Assembly: GCF_000455265.1 (NCBI RefSeq)
Contig: NZ_HG005139.1
Coordinates: 592,910 to 656,909, forward strand
Reading direction: 5' to 3'
DNA: 64,000 bases
Origin: Paenibacillus antibioticophila
GTDB lineage: Bacteria; Bacillota; Bacilli; Paenibacillales; Paenibacillaceae
How positions within the stretch are numbered: the first letter of the stretch is position 1; every line of letters starts with the position of its first letter. Positions 18,714 through 28,147 of this stretch are shown here, one piece after another. The notes beneath the pieces are model-generated. The model was not told the DNA's origin, did not search any database, and saw only the letters and a program-made list of their open reading frames with translations. The position numbers were made by a program, and so were the translations under genes.

Positions 18714-18787
18714 TGGAGCGGGTGATGGGAATCGAACCCACGCTACCAGCTTGGAAGGCTGGAGTTCTACCATTGAACTACACCCGC
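18714..18787 (-). tRNA. tRNA-Gly (anticodon TCC)
   Basis: A 74-base cloverleaf on the minus strand: acceptor GCGGGTG/CACCCGC, D-arm GTAGTTCAATGGTAGAAC, anticodon loop CTTCCAA (TCC), T-arm GTGGGTTCGATTCCCAT, and encoded CCA end. Confidence 0.97.
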
Positions 18788-18800
18788 ATGATAATTATAA

Positions 18801-18877
18801 TGGTCGGGACGACACGATTTGAACATGCGACCCCCTGGTCCCAAACCAGGTGCTCTACCAAGCTGAGCTACGTCCCG
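18801..18877 (-). tRNA. tRNA-Pro (anticodon TGG)
   Basis: A 77-base cloverleaf on the minus strand: acceptor CGGGACG/CGTCCCG, D-arm TAGCTCAGCTTGGTAGAGCA, anticodon loop TTTGGGA (TGG), T-loop GTTCAAATC, and encoded CCA. It lies 13 bases upstream of tRNA-Gly in the same transcript. Confidence 0.97.
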
Positions 18878-19000
18878 TCAACTTCACATTGGGTAAATTC
18901 TTCAGTGAAGACAAGAAATAATATAGCACTTTTCAAGAAGGGATGCAAGCACTTTTTACCTAAAGAAAAATTGCTTGCCGGAGAAATTTCAAGGCATTGC

Positions 19001-19029
19001 TTGCCATCGAAGTCAACTTTTCATATAAT
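19001..19029 (+). promoter_or_regulatory. Sigma-A promoter of pheST
   Basis: TTGCCA (19001-19006) and TATAAT (19024-19029) lie 17 bases apart, just ahead of the T-box leader. Confidence 0.75.
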
Positions 19030-19035
19030 AGCAGA

Positions 19036-19340
19036 TAATTGAACAAGCAAATGCAAAGATGGAGATAAGTAAGCAGAAGCCTCCTCACAGGGACAGGGTG
19101 CCATGGATTGAGAGCACTCTTGCGGAAACAGGCTGCTGAAGTTCACTCCGGAGCAGTGCCTTGAACCCGATGGAGATTTGGATCCCGCGGCAATAGAGGT
19201 TACCGGCTGCGACCCGTTATGTCGATCAAGTGAGAATTCAGGCCAGACTGCGAGTTTGTGGTGTTTGCAGGTGCTTATGAGTTCTAACAAGGGTGGTACC
19301 ACGGTCTGTTCGTCCCTTTCTGGGAGAACAGGCCTTTTTT
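19036..19340 (+). ncRNA. T-box leader, phenylalanine (TTC specifier), of pheST
   Basis: Stem I ends in a specifier loop GAAG-TTC-ACT with TTC at 19143-19145, a phenylalanine codon. The antiterminator AAGGGTGGTACCACGG is at 19289-19304. The terminator CTGTTCGTCCC / GGGAGAACAG then T6 ends at 19340. Uncharged tRNA-Phe should switch on the synthetase genes. Confidence 0.95.
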
Positions 19341-19408
19341 ATTTTTCCAGTGAGGCAATAATGGACATGAAAGATCTTAGCATGAAAGTCTAAAGGGGGA
19401 TTCAATCA

Positions 19409-20443
19409 ATGAAACAGCGTCTGGAATCATTGAAGCAGGAAGCAGTGGAGCAGCTTGGCGGGGTTGCCGATGTGGCCCAGTTAAACGACCTTCGGGTAAA
19501 GTATTTGGGGAAAAAGGGAGCACTAACAGAAATCCTGCGGGGCATGGGGGCATTGAGCGCTGAGGAGCGTCCGATCATTGGCCAGGTGGCGAATGAGGTG
19601 CGGGGCGTGATTGAAGCTCTGGTTGAAGAGAAGCAGGCAGCGTTCGACCGCAAGGAGACAGAAGGACGCTTGGCGGCGGAGAAGGTCGATGTTACCCTGC
19701 CAGGCCGCCCGATGACGCAAGGCTCAGTTCACCCGTTGAACCAGGTCATCCAGGAGATTGAAGATATTTTTATCGGTATGGGCTATCGAATTGCTGAAGG
19801 ACCTGAGGTGGAGACGGATTATTATAACTTTGAAGCGCTGAACCTTCCGAAGAATCACCCGGCGCGGGATATGCAGGATTCCTTCTATTTGACGGAGGAA
19901 TTGCTGATGCGTACCCATACCTCTCCGGTTCAGGTGCGTACCATGGAAGCGATGAAAGGGGAGGTGCCGGTCAAGGTTATCTGTCCGGGGCGCGTATTCC
20001 GGCGTGACGACGACGATGCGACGCATTCCTTCCAGTTCCATCAAATCGAGGGTCTTGTTATTGGCGAAAAGATTCGAATGAGCGACCTGAAAGGCACACT
20101 GCTGGAATTCACCCGCAAAATGTTCGGCAGCCAGACTCAAATCCGGTTGCGTCCAAGCTTTTTCCCGTTCACTGAGCCCAGCGTTGAGGTTGATGTAACC
20201 TGCGTGAAATGCGGTGGTGACGGCTGCAGAGTATGCAAAGATTCGGGCTGGCTGGAAATCCTGGGCAGCGGCATGGTCCACCCTCGCGTTCTGGAGATGA
20301 GCGGCTACGATCCTGAAAAGTATAGCGGCTTTGCCTTCGGTATGGGGATGGAACGGATTGCGATGCTGAAATACGGTGTCGATGACATCCGTCATTTCTT
20401 TACGAATGATCTGCGTTTCCTGCAGCAGTTTTCGAGAATATAG
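19409..20443 (+). CDS. pheS: Phenylalanyl-tRNA synthetase alpha subunit
   Basis: A 344-residue class II synthetase catalytic subunit. An N-terminal coiled-coil (tRNA-binding) covers residues 1-80, followed by motif 2 ([25 protein letters not shown]) and motif 3 ([22 protein letters not shown]). [18 protein letters not shown] loop suggests a zinc-knuckle insert, common in Bacillota PheS. AAAGGGGG lies 9 bases before the ATG. It charges tRNA-Phe together with PheT and is controlled by the Phe T-box. Confidence 0.98.
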   Translation: MKQRLESLKQEAVEQLGGVADVAQLNDLRVKYLGKKGALTEILRGMGALSAEERPIIGQVANEVRGVIEALVEEKQAAFDRKETEGRLAAEKVDVTLPGRPMTQGSVHPLNQVIQEIEDIFIGMGYRIAEGPEVETDYYNFEALNLPKNHPARDMQDSFYLTEELLMRTHTSPVQVRTMEAMKGEVPVKVICPGRVFRRDDDDATHSFQFHQIEGLVIGEKIRMSDLKGTLLEFTRKMFGSQTQIRLRPSFFPFTEPSVEVDVTCVKCGGDGCRVCKDSGWLEILGSGMVHPRVLEMSGYDPEKYSGFAFGMGMERIAMLKYGVDDIRHFFTNDLRFLQQFSRI

Positions 20444-20471
20444 AGCGCCGAATAGGGAAGGGGAATATACG

Positions 20472-22928
20472 ATGAAAGTTTCAACCGATTGGTTATCACA
20501 ATATGTATCTTTGGAGCAGGTTGATGTTGCCGAGCTCGCCGAGAAAATCACCCGGTCCGGGATCGAAATCGATGGCGTTGAGAACCGGAACAAAGGGGTA
20601 TCCGCACAGGTTGTTGTCGGGTATGTCAAGCATAAGGAAAAGCATCCGGATGCGGATAAGCTGAACATCTGCACGGTGGATGCCGGGCAAGAAGAAGATC
20701 TTCAGATCGTCTGCGGCGCTAAAAATGTGGATGCCGGACAAAAAGTACCGGTCGCGCTTGTGGGAGCCAAGCTTCCGGGCGGCCTGGACATTAAGAAAGC
20801 CAAGCTGCGCGGAGTGGTCTCCCAAGGGATGATCTGTTCCGCCAAAGAGCTTGGACTTAATGATAAGCTGCTGCCAAAGGAGCAGCAGGAGGGTATTCTT
20901 GTACTTCCTGCCGACAGTACAGTCGGTTCCCCGATCGCCAAGCTGTTGCATCTGGATGATCAGGTGCTGGATTTCGATCTGACACCGAACCGTTCGGATT
21001 GTCTTAGCATGCTGGGAGCGGCATATGAAGTAGCGGCCATACTGGGCCGGGAAGTAAAGCTCCCTGATCCTGAAAGCAAATTGATCGAAGTGTCTGATGC
21101 AGCCTCTGAATCGATTCAGGTAAAAATTGAGTCGCCCGAGCTGTGCGACCGGTATGCCGTAAGAGTTATTTCCGGCGTAGAAATCGAGCCTTCCCCGCTA
21201 TGGCTGCAGAGCCGTCTGATGGCAGCGGGAATCCGGCCGATCAATAACATTGTGGATATTACGAATTACGTTATGCTGGAATACGGCCAACCTCTCCATG
21301 CGTTTGATGCCGACAAAATCGCCGGGAAAACCATTGGCGTACGTGCTTCACGGGCAGGGGAGAAGCTGGTTACATTGGATGGACAGGAGCGGACCTTGGA
21401 ACCGGAAACCCTGCTGATCGTCGATGGGGAAGACCGTCCGGTCGGGCTGGCAGGCGTTATGGGCGGCCTGGATTCTGAAGTGACGGATTCAACACATACC
21501 ATTGTGCTGGAATCTGCCAAATTCGACGGCGGTTCCATTCGTAAAACCTCCCGTCAGCTGGGGCTTCGCTCTGAAGCCTCGCAACGCTTCGAGAAGGAGG
21601 TTGATCCGGCAAGAGTTCTTCCTGCTCTCAACCAAGCTTCGCTGATGATTGCAGAGCTTGCAGGCGGCCGAGTGCATAAAGGTATCGTCCAGGCGGTTGA
21701 GCGGGAACCCGAGCCAAAGACAATCAAGCTCTCTTTAAGCAAGGTGAACGATTATCTCGGAACAGATATCTCGCTGCTGGAAGCTAAGGCCATTCTGCTG
21801 CGTCTCCACTTCGAGTGCGGGGATGCCGGTACCGGCGAGCTTGAAGTAGGGGTTCCTACACGTCGTGGAGATATTACCCGGGATGTGGATCTCATTGAGG
21901 AAATCGCCCGGATCTACGGCTATGATAACATTCCTACAACCTTTATTGAGGGCCGGACAACAGCCGGAGGCTACACCAAGGCACAGGCTTTGCGCCGTGC
22001 GCTTCGCCAGCTGCTCGTGCACGGGGGCTGGCAGGAGACACTGGGATATTCATTCATTCGTGAAGGAGCGGCCTGTGTATTCCCATCGCTCGGAAGAGGC
22101 GGCGGAGAGGCTCGCCTAGCCATGCCGATGAGCGAGGACCGCAGTGTGCTCCGGGGAAGCTTGCTGCCGGGACTGATGGATATGGCACAGTACAACCGGA
22201 ACCGCAAGCAGAACGATCTGGCGATCTTCGAGATCGGTACTGTGTTCCACTCGGTTGATGAGAAGCTTGCAGAGAAGCCGCATGAGCTGGCTGTTCTAGG
22301 CTTGCTGCTGACAGGAAACCGCGGACTCAAGACATGGAACACCTCTGCGGAAAAGGTGGACTTCTTCGACCTGAAGGGGGCTCTGGAAAGTGTATTTGCC
22401 AGCCTGGGTCTGGAAGGCCGGGTACGCTATGCAGTTGATAGTCCTAAGGGCTTCCATCCGGGACGCTCCGCCTCGCTCTATCTGCATACGGCCGGAGAGG
22501 GTGAAGTTCATATCGGCACACTGGGTCAGCTTCATCCGGAGCTGCAGCGTGACATGGATCTGGAGGATACCTATGCGGCCGAGCTGCTGCTCGCACCTCT
22601 GTTCAGCCATGCCGGGGAAACAGTAAGCTATCGCGATTTGCCGCGCTTCCCGGCCATGCAGCGGGACATTGCTGTCGTAGTTGACCAGTCCGTCGAAGCG
22701 GGCTCGCTTCTTGAATTGATCAAGCAGACAGCAGGCGAATGGCTTGAGCATGCCGAGGTATTTGATGTCTTTACGGGAAGCAAGCTCGGCGAAGGCAAGA
22801 AGAGCGTGGCCTTGTCTCTTATCTACCGTCATATAGAGCGGACGTTGACAGATGAAGAGGTGGCGAAGGCGCATGAATCCGTGATTCAAGCTCTTGAGCA
22901 AACTTTTGCCGCTGAATTGAGAAAATAG
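20472..22928 (+). CDS. pheT: Phenylalanyl-tRNA synthetase beta subunit
   Basis: An 818-residue subunit. In order: a tRNA-binding EMAP-like domain (about 40-150, HPDADKLNICTVDAG), B3/B4 editing domain (about 210-400), B5 (about 410-475), the core class II-like domain, and a C-terminal FDX-ACB anticodon-binding domain (RFPAMQRDIAVVVD onwards). The ATG at 20472 has GGGAAGGGGA 8 bases upstream; the frame is open further back but overlaps pheS. It edits and helps position tRNA-Phe. Coupled to pheS by a 28-base gap. Confidence 0.97.
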   Translation: MKVSTDWLSQYVSLEQVDVAELAEKITRSGIEIDGVENRNKGVSAQVVVGYVKHKEKHPDADKLNICTVDAGQEEDLQIVCGAKNVDAGQKVPVALVGAKLPGGLDIKKAKLRGVVSQGMICSAKELGLNDKLLPKEQQEGILVLPADSTVGSPIAKLLHLDDQVLDFDLTPNRSDCLSMLGAAYEVAAILGREVKLPDPESKLIEVSDAASESIQVKIESPELCDRYAVRVISGVEIEPSPLWLQSRLMAAGIRPINNIVDITNYVMLEYGQPLHAFDADKIAGKTIGVRASRAGEKLVTLDGQERTLEPETLLIVDGEDRPVGLAGVMGGLDSEVTDSTHTIVLESAKFDGGSIRKTSRQLGLRSEASQRFEKEVDPARVLPALNQASLMIAELAGGRVHKGIVQAVEREPEPKTIKLSLSKVNDYLGTDISLLEAKAILLRLHFECGDAGTGELEVGVPTRRGDITRDVDLIEEIARIYGYDNIPTTFIEGRTTAGGYTKAQALRRALRQLLVHGGWQETLGYSFIREGAACVFPSLGRGGGEARLAMPMSEDRSVLRGSLLPGLMDMAQYNRNRKQNDLAIFEIGTVFHSVDEKLAEKPHELAVLGLLLTGNRGLKTWNTSAEKVDFFDLKGALESVFASLGLEGRVRYAVDSPKGFHPGRSASLYLHTAGEGEVHIGTLGQLHPELQRDMDLEDTYAAELLLAPLFSHAGETVSYRDLPRFPAMQRDIAVVVDQSVEAGSLLELIKQTAGEWLEHAEVFDVFTGSKLGEGKKSVALSLIYRHIERTLTDEEVAKAHESVIQALEQTFAAELRK

Positions 22929-22943
22929 CAGGAATTATGTGGA

Positions 22944-22992
22944 GTCACATCGAATCATGAGTGTAAGAGTCATGCTTCGGTGTGGCTTTTCT
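22944..22992 (+). terminator. Terminator after pheT
   Basis: GTCACATCGAATCATGA pairs imperfectly with TCATGCTTCGGTGTGGC, followed by TTTTCT. Confidence 0.75.
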
Positions 22993-23074
22993 ATAAGAGG
23001 CAAAGCAGACTTTTGAACGCGCATTATAAAAAAACGACACCCAAGAGTAACCCAGGACGAAGGAGGCCCCTGCT

Positions 23075-24616
23075 GTGAATACCCCTGATCGCATTACAAT
23101 AAACGTAGAAATATACGGCACATCCTATAAAATTGTGGGTTCCAACCCCGAGTATATGAAGCAAGTCGCCCGTCGTGTAGACAGCCATATGCGCTCCATG
23201 GCCAAGCAATACGCCCATCTGGATACTCCGAGATTAGCCGTGCTGGCTGCGGTGAGAATGGCGGAAGAAGCGGTTAAGGTTGATGATCTGCAGGCTGAAC
23301 TAGAGGAACTCCAGAAGGAAAAGGGAAGCCTAGCTCAGGAGATCTCCGTCCTTCAGGCGCTCCATACGAAACAGGAAGCTGCACAAAAGGAGCTTCAGGA
23401 AGAGCGGCATCAATTAAAAAGTGACAAGAAGACCTTGACCGAACAGAATGCCAAGCAGGCTGCTTCTCTTCAAGAGAGGGAGGCGGAGTGCTTGAAGCTG
23501 GGCGGTAAGGTTCAGGAGCTTGAACGTCAACTAGCAGAGCTAAAGGGCAGCAATGCTCAACTTCAGGCGAAGCTGCGCGGAGTTGAACAGGAGGCTCGAA
23601 AGGAGCAGCAGGAGAAGACCAAGGCGCAAGGCGAGCTTCAAGCAGCCAAAGAGCGTGAGGAGGAAGCGAGGAAAGCTGGCGTACAGTCGAAAGAGAGCGC
23701 AGCTAGGCTGGAACAGCAGGTGAAGCTGCTGCAGCAATCCTTGCAAGCGGCAGATAGCGAGATTAAGAAGCAGCAGCGCCTGCAGCAAGAGACGAAAGCC
23801 CGGGAGGACAAGCTCCGTGAGGAGCTGGAAGCCGTCGTTCAGAACGAGGCATCCTGGCAAAAGCTTGCCGATAAGCGGAGTGAAGAGCTTAGCCGGATGG
23901 AGATCACGCTGATGGAGAGCAAGGAGGCTGCAGCAGGTCTGGAGCGTAAGCTTGCTGTATCGGCGGAAGAGCAGGAAGCTGTGAAGAATAACTTGGCGCA
24001 GGAGCAAAATCGGGTTAGAGACCTGCAGACGGAGCTGTCGGGCCTGCAGGAAAAGCTTGCAGAGGCAGAGCAGACGAAAGAAACCTTGTTCAACAATGAT
24101 CAATTTATACGTGAGGATAATGAGCGTTTGCAGAACGAAGTAGAGAAGCTTGGTGACCGGCTTCAACAGCTGGAGCAGGACATTAAGGATTATGCGGCGC
24201 TTGCCGAAGATCAGGAACAGGCAAGGGAAGCTGCGGAGATCCGCGAGCGGGAATGGCGCGAGCAGCTTGCTCTGGCGGAGCAGGAGCTGAACTCCTGGCG
24301 TGATACAGAGCGTGAGCTCCAGCTTCAAATTGAGAACTGGCAGCAGGAGAGCGCAGCCGGCGGGGAACAAGTGCTGACCTTGAAAGAGGACTATGAAGAA
24401 GTATTGAAGGAACGTGATCGGCTTGCGGAAGAATTGAAGCAGATTTCGGACAGCTTCGAGATAGTCTCTCATGAATACCGCCTGCTTCAAGTGGAGCGGG
24501 AAATGTCCTTGGAGAAATCGGAGAGCCGTGAAGCAGAATATCAGCGTCTGAAGGAGGACTATGCCAAGCTGCAGAACGAATACAATGAATGGATCGAATT
24601 AATAGAACAGGATTGA
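23075..24616 (+). CDS. zapA: ZapA-domain protein with a very long coiled-coil extension
   Basis: The first 85 or so residues match ZapA, the FtsZ-ring stabiliser (ITINVEIYGTSYKIVGSNPEY, then LAVLAAVRMAEEAVK). ZapA normally ends near residue 85-100. Here the frame runs on for about 420 residues of Glu/Gln/Lys/Leu-rich heptads with almost no Pro, a continuous coiled coil to the C-terminus, 513 residues in all. There is no in-frame stop or second start with a good ribosome site between the parts. The GTG start has GAAGGAGG 8 bases upstream. As in other Bacillota it lies between pheT and mutS2. A cell-division role is inferred from the N-terminal domain. Confidence 0.85.
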   Translation: MNTPDRITINVEIYGTSYKIVGSNPEYMKQVARRVDSHMRSMAKQYAHLDTPRLAVLAAVRMAEEAVKVDDLQAELEELQKEKGSLAQEISVLQALHTKQEAAQKELQEERHQLKSDKKTLTEQNAKQAASLQEREAECLKLGGKVQELERQLAELKGSNAQLQAKLRGVEQEARKEQQEKTKAQGELQAAKEREEEARKAGVQSKESAARLEQQVKLLQQSLQAADSEIKKQQRLQQETKAREDKLREELEAVVQNEASWQKLADKRSEELSRMEITLMESKEAAAGLERKLAVSAEEQEAVKNNLAQEQNRVRDLQTELSGLQEKLAEAEQTKETLFNNDQFIREDNERLQNEVEKLGDRLQQLEQDIKDYAALAEDQEQAREAAEIREREWREQLALAEQELNSWRDTERELQLQIENWQQESAAGGEQVLTLKEDYEEVLKERDRLAEELKQISDSFEIVSHEYRLLQVEREMSLEKSESREAEYQRLKEDYAKLQNEYNEWIELIEQD

Positions 24617-24635
24617 TTCATAGCCGTATCAACAG

Positions 24636-24675
24636 AATAGCGCCACCGGTACAAGGGACCGGGCGGCGCTATTTT
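24636..24675 (+). terminator. Terminator after the ZapA-like gene
   Basis: AATAGCGCC (24636-24644) pairs with GGCGCTATT (24665-24673), followed by TT, between convergent genes. Confidence 0.7.
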
Positions 24676-24688
24676 GCCGTGTTGTTTG

Positions 24689-25060
24689 TCACTCAACAAT
24701 AAGTGTAGACACCATGGTGCCATGCCCAGAACCGCACATGATAGAGCATGCAATTTCATATTTTCCGGCTTCCTTCGGAGTGATCACGACGGAGTCTTTC
24801 TTACCGCTCAACTGCACTCGCAAGCCGGGAATTAGGATTCCATGATTCCCCTCCACATTTTTGAAGGTGATTTGCACAGGGACATCCTTCTTTACACGGT
24901 ATTCTTTTTGGTCAAATTCATAATTGACGGCTTCGATGACGAGTTCGGCCTCGGGCTTAACCTGGGCTTCAGTGCTTGCTGCAGAATTGGAGTTGCTTGA
25001 ACATGCACTTGCCAAAGTCAAAAGAACGCATAACATCAATAATGCAATCGTCTTTCTCAT
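24689..25060 (-). CDS. CuA-type cupredoxin lipoprotein (cytochrome oxidase subunit II-like domain)
   Basis: A 123-residue exported lipoprotein: signal peptide with Cys20 after LTLASA, then a short Ser/Asn/Ala linker and one cupredoxin domain. All CuA-type side-chain ligands are present: His73, Cys105, Cys109, His113 and Met116 (the Cys-x3-Cys-x3-His-x2-Met spacing of oxidase subunit II). It lacks the two transmembrane helices of true subunit II and no oxidase genes are nearby. It may be a copper carrier, a CuA assembly factor or an electron-transfer protein. The start is the ATG with GGGGGA six bases upstream. Confidence 0.85.
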   Translation of the reverse strand: MRKTIALLMLCVLLTLASACSSNSNSAASTEAQVKPEAELVIEAVNYEFDQKEYRVKKDVPVQITFKNVEGNHGILIPGLRVQLSGKKDSVVITPKEAGKYEIACSIMCGSGHGTMVSTLIVE

Positions 25061-25182
25061 TGTCAATCCCCCGCAATATGATATATTTGTGACAATTCCA
25101 AATGTATTATAGCCTAGTTGCAGTTAAAGAAAGAATGAGAAGTGTGTCTAAATGGTGAACGCATAAAATGAATATACACGTC

Positions 25183-25216
25183 AAAAAGCCCGAGGCGCAT
25201 ACCCCAGGCTTTTCGA
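25183..25216 (-). terminator. Terminator of the holin-like gene
   Basis: On the minus strand AAAGCCTGGGG pairs with CCTCGGGCTTT, followed by TT. Confidence 0.75.
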
Positions 25217-25246
25217 TCAATTCGATGCCGGTACGATATGAAGCTG

Positions 25247-25603
25247 CTATCGCTGGCTTCTTCCTGCCTCAAACGGTGTGGACACAGGGATGAACAAATC
25301 GATGATCCCGATCACAAGCGCCGCGAGGATCGCCCCAATAATAGAGACAGATACGCCGGAGACAATAAATTGAGCCAGCCAGATGACGAGTGCGCTCGTA
25401 ATGAAGCCGACGATGCCGCGTCCGAACGGGGTGACCTTTTTTCCGAAGATCCCTTCGATTGCCCAACCGATCAAGGCAATGACGAGTGCGAGCAGCAGGG
25501 CGCTGCCAAAGCCGCCTATACTGAATTGCGGGACGAGCCAGCCCACTACAAGCAGTACGAGGGCTGATACGATAAAACGCACAACGTGTCCCAGAAATCG
25601 CAT
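25247..25603 (-). CDS. Phage-holin-4 superfamily membrane protein
   Basis: A 118-residue protein with four hydrophobic segments (VRFIVSALVLLVVGWLVPQF; ALLLALVIALIGWAIEGIF; ITSALVIWLAQFIVSG; IIGAILAALVIGIIDLFIP) and the short GKKVTPFGRGIVGF loop typical of the Phage_holin_4_2/YvlD family. Despite the family name these are common chromosomal proteins and no phage genes are near. AGGAGG precedes the ATG at 25603; the frame further upstream is not family-like. Function unknown. Confidence 0.8.
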   Translation of the reverse strand: MRFLGHVVRFIVSALVLLVVGWLVPQFSIGGFGSALLLALVIALIGWAIEGIFGKKVTPFGRGIVGFITSALVIWLAQFIVSGVSVSIIGAILAALVIGIIDLFIPVSTPFEAGRSQR

Positions 25604-25759
25604 GGAACTTGGCCTCCTTTTTAGAATGGATAGATCTCCTTGGTCCTTCTTTTGAATCCTGCTTAGTGTGTACGGGAAAAACCTTAAATATGTACCCGGA
25701 CTGCAAATGGCGGAAATACGGGATATTCGATATAATATAAACAATGCTCGAGGGGAGTC

Positions 25760-28132
25760 GTGAGTTTCTTGAACGAAAAAATATTCAAAACGATGGAATA
25801 CCGCAAAATTATCGATCAGCTAATTAAATATACACAAACTCCGATGGGGAAAGAGGCCGCGGACCGGCTTGTCCCTGTACCGGATCTGGAAGAAGTCAAG
25901 CGCTTGCTGCAAGGAACGGAGGAGGCTTTCACGGTCGACAGATTGAAGGGCGCCCCTTCCTTCGGCGGAATCGTCGATATGACGCCTGCAGTAAAGCGGG
26001 CCCGCATTGGCGGAACCTTGAATCCTCATGAGCTTCTTGGAGTGGCAACGACGCTGGAAGGGGCGCGGAGAATTAAGCGCTACCTTGCTTCCATGCACGA
26101 GGAGCATCCTGCCCAATTGCTGCATGCCTTGAGCGAGAACATCAGCGAGCAAAAGCCGCTGGAGGATGCAATCAAGCGATGCATTGACGACAGCGCTGAA
26201 GTACTGGACTCAGCCAGTGCCGAGCTTGCCCAAATTCGCCGTGAGCTGCGGGGAGGGGAAGTCCGGATTCGCGAGAAGCTGGAGGCCATGATCCGGTCCT
26301 CCAACGTCTCGAAAATGCTGCAGGATCAATTGATCACGATTCGCGGAGACCGGTTTGTTATTCCGGTTAAGGCGGAATACCGCGCCCATTTCGGCGGGAT
26401 TGTTCACGATCAATCAGGCTCCGGGGCAACGCTCTTTATAGAGCCGGAATCGATTGTCGCCATGAACAATAAGCTGCGGGAGACCAGGCTTCGCGAGGAG
26501 CGCGAGATCGAGGTTATTTTGCAAAAGCTGACTGCGCTTACGGGAGACCAGGCCGAGCTGCTGCTATATGATAGCGACGTAGTTGGCCAGCTGGATTTCT
26601 TATTTGGGAAGGCGCGTTTGGCCCGCGAAATGAAGGCTGTTCTTCCAAGGATGAATGATCGCGGATTTATGAAGCTGCGAAAAGGCCGGCATCCGCTAAT
26701 TGACCGCGACCAGGTCGTGCCCATCGATGTGGAGCTGGGCAACCAATATTCCACGATTATTGTTACGGGACCGAATACGGGCGGGAAGACGGTTACGCTG
26801 AAGACGATCGGCTTATTGAGTCTGATGGCGATGTCCGGCTTGTTTGTTCCTGCCGAGGAAGGAAGCCAGCTGTGCGTATTTGACGCGATTTATGCAGACA
26901 TCGGAGATGAGCAGAGTATTGAGCAGAGCCTCAGTACCTTCTCCAGCCACATGACGAATATTATCTCCATCCTGAAGCAGATGACGCCTAAAAGTCTCGT
27001 GCTGCTGGATGAAGTGGGCGCGGGTACCGATCCAGCCGAAGGCTCGGCACTGGCAATTGCCATACTGGAGCATATACACAGCTTCGGTAGCCGCATGATC
27101 GCTACGACACATTACAGCGAATTGAAGGCTTATGCTTATGAGCGTAAAGGCGTCATCAACGCAAGTATGGAGTTTGACGTGAATACGCTTAGTCCGACGT
27201 ATCGATTGCTTGTTGGCGTTCCGGGACGAAGCAACGCCTTTGCCATTGCGGAGCGTCTGGGGCTGCCATCGCAGATTCTGGACTACGCCCGCGGTGAAGT
27301 AACGGAAGAGGATCAGCGGGTAGAGCATATGATTGCCTCGCTCGAAGAGAATCGGACCGCGGCAGAGCAGGAACGGGAATCGGCCGAGAAGCTGCGTAAG
27401 GATCTGGAGAATCTGCGAAGCCGCCATGAGGCCGAGCTTGAGAAGCTTGAGCAGCAGAAGGACCGCAGGCTGGAGAAGGCCGAAGACGAGGCGCGGGCTA
27501 TTATTGCCAAGGCAAAAGCCGAGGCGGAGAAGATTATTGATGATCTTCGGCGAATCGCTCAGGAAGAAGGCGCTGCCGTTAAGGATCACAAGCTGATAGC
27601 GGCCCGCAAGCAGCTGGAGGAGGCCGAGCCTGCCCAGCGGAAGAAGACAGCCGTCCGCAAAGCGGGCAAACAGCCGCGGCAGATCGGTCCCGGGGATGAG
27701 GTTATGGTCTACAGCCTGAACCAGAAAGGGCATGTTGTAGAGCTTGCAGGAGCGAAGGAAGCGCTGGTCCAGCTTGGGATCATGAAGATGAAGGTTTCAT
27801 TAGACGACCTGGAGCTCCTGGCGGCTTCGCCGGCGCCAAAACCGGTTCAAAAAGTCGCACCGAACGTTAAACGGACAAGAGACGATAATACTAGAAGCGA
27901 GCTGGATCTGCGGGGAGCCAACCTGGAAGAAGCGCTTATCGAGGTGGACCGTTTCATTGACGAAGCCTATCTGGCGAATCTTGGACAGGTCTATATCATT
28001 CACGGGAAGGGCACGGGTATCCTTCGCACCGGCATATCTGAATATTTGCGCAAGCATAAGCACATCAAGAGCTACCGGCTGGGAAATTACGGCGAAGGCG
28101 GAACCGGGGTTACCGTTGCCGAGCTGAAGTGA
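25760..28132 (+). CDS. mutS2: MutS2 ATPase/endonuclease with Smr domain
   Basis: A 790-residue protein: core and clamp regions (about 1-310), ABC-type ATPase with Walker A GPNTGGKT and Walker B SLVLLDEVGAGTDP, then STFSSHMTNI and ATTHYSELKAYAY. A charged coiled coil follows (about 520-630), a KOW-like linker, and a C-terminal Smr domain (SELDLRGANLEEALIEVDRF, IIHGKGTGILR). MutS2 suppresses recombination and in Bacillus splits collided ribosomes for quality control. It starts with GTG 25760, or TTG 25769, which has better spacing from GAGGGGAG. It heads an operon with DUF350. Confidence 0.96.
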   Translation: MSFLNEKIFKTMEYRKIIDQLIKYTQTPMGKEAADRLVPVPDLEEVKRLLQGTEEAFTVDRLKGAPSFGGIVDMTPAVKRARIGGTLNPHELLGVATTLEGARRIKRYLASMHEEHPAQLLHALSENISEQKPLEDAIKRCIDDSAEVLDSASAELAQIRRELRGGEVRIREKLEAMIRSSNVSKMLQDQLITIRGDRFVIPVKAEYRAHFGGIVHDQSGSGATLFIEPESIVAMNNKLRETRLREEREIEVILQKLTALTGDQAELLLYDSDVVGQLDFLFGKARLAREMKAVLPRMNDRGFMKLRKGRHPLIDRDQVVPIDVELGNQYSTIIVTGPNTGGKTVTLKTIGLLSLMAMSGLFVPAEEGSQLCVFDAIYADIGDEQSIEQSLSTFSSHMTNIISILKQMTPKSLVLLDEVGAGTDPAEGSALAIAILEHIHSFGSRMIATTHYSELKAYAYERKGVINASMEFDVNTLSPTYRLLVGVPGRSNAFAIAERLGLPSQILDYARGEVTEEDQRVEHMIASLEENRTAAEQERESAEKLRKDLENLRSRHEAELEKLEQQKDRRLEKAEDEARAIIAKAKAEAEKIIDDLRRIAQEEGAAVKDHKLIAARKQLEEAEPAQRKKTAVRKAGKQPRQIGPGDEVMVYSLNQKGHVVELAGAKEALVQLGIMKMKVSLDDLELLAASPAPKPVQKVAPNVKRTRDDNTRSELDLRGANLEEALIEVDRFIDEAYLANLGQVYIIHGKGTGILRTGISEYLRKHKHIKSYRLGNYGEGGTGVTVAELK

Positions 28133-28147
28133 TGAGGAGGATGTGTG

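Noticed and set aside
19724..20674. 316-codon frame antisense to pheS/pheT
   Set aside because: No family resemblance, spans the junction of two real genes, and has no ribosome site.
25247..25603. Prophage remnant suggested by a holin-family gene
   Set aside because: The family is common in non-phage chromosomes and no other phage gene is nearby.
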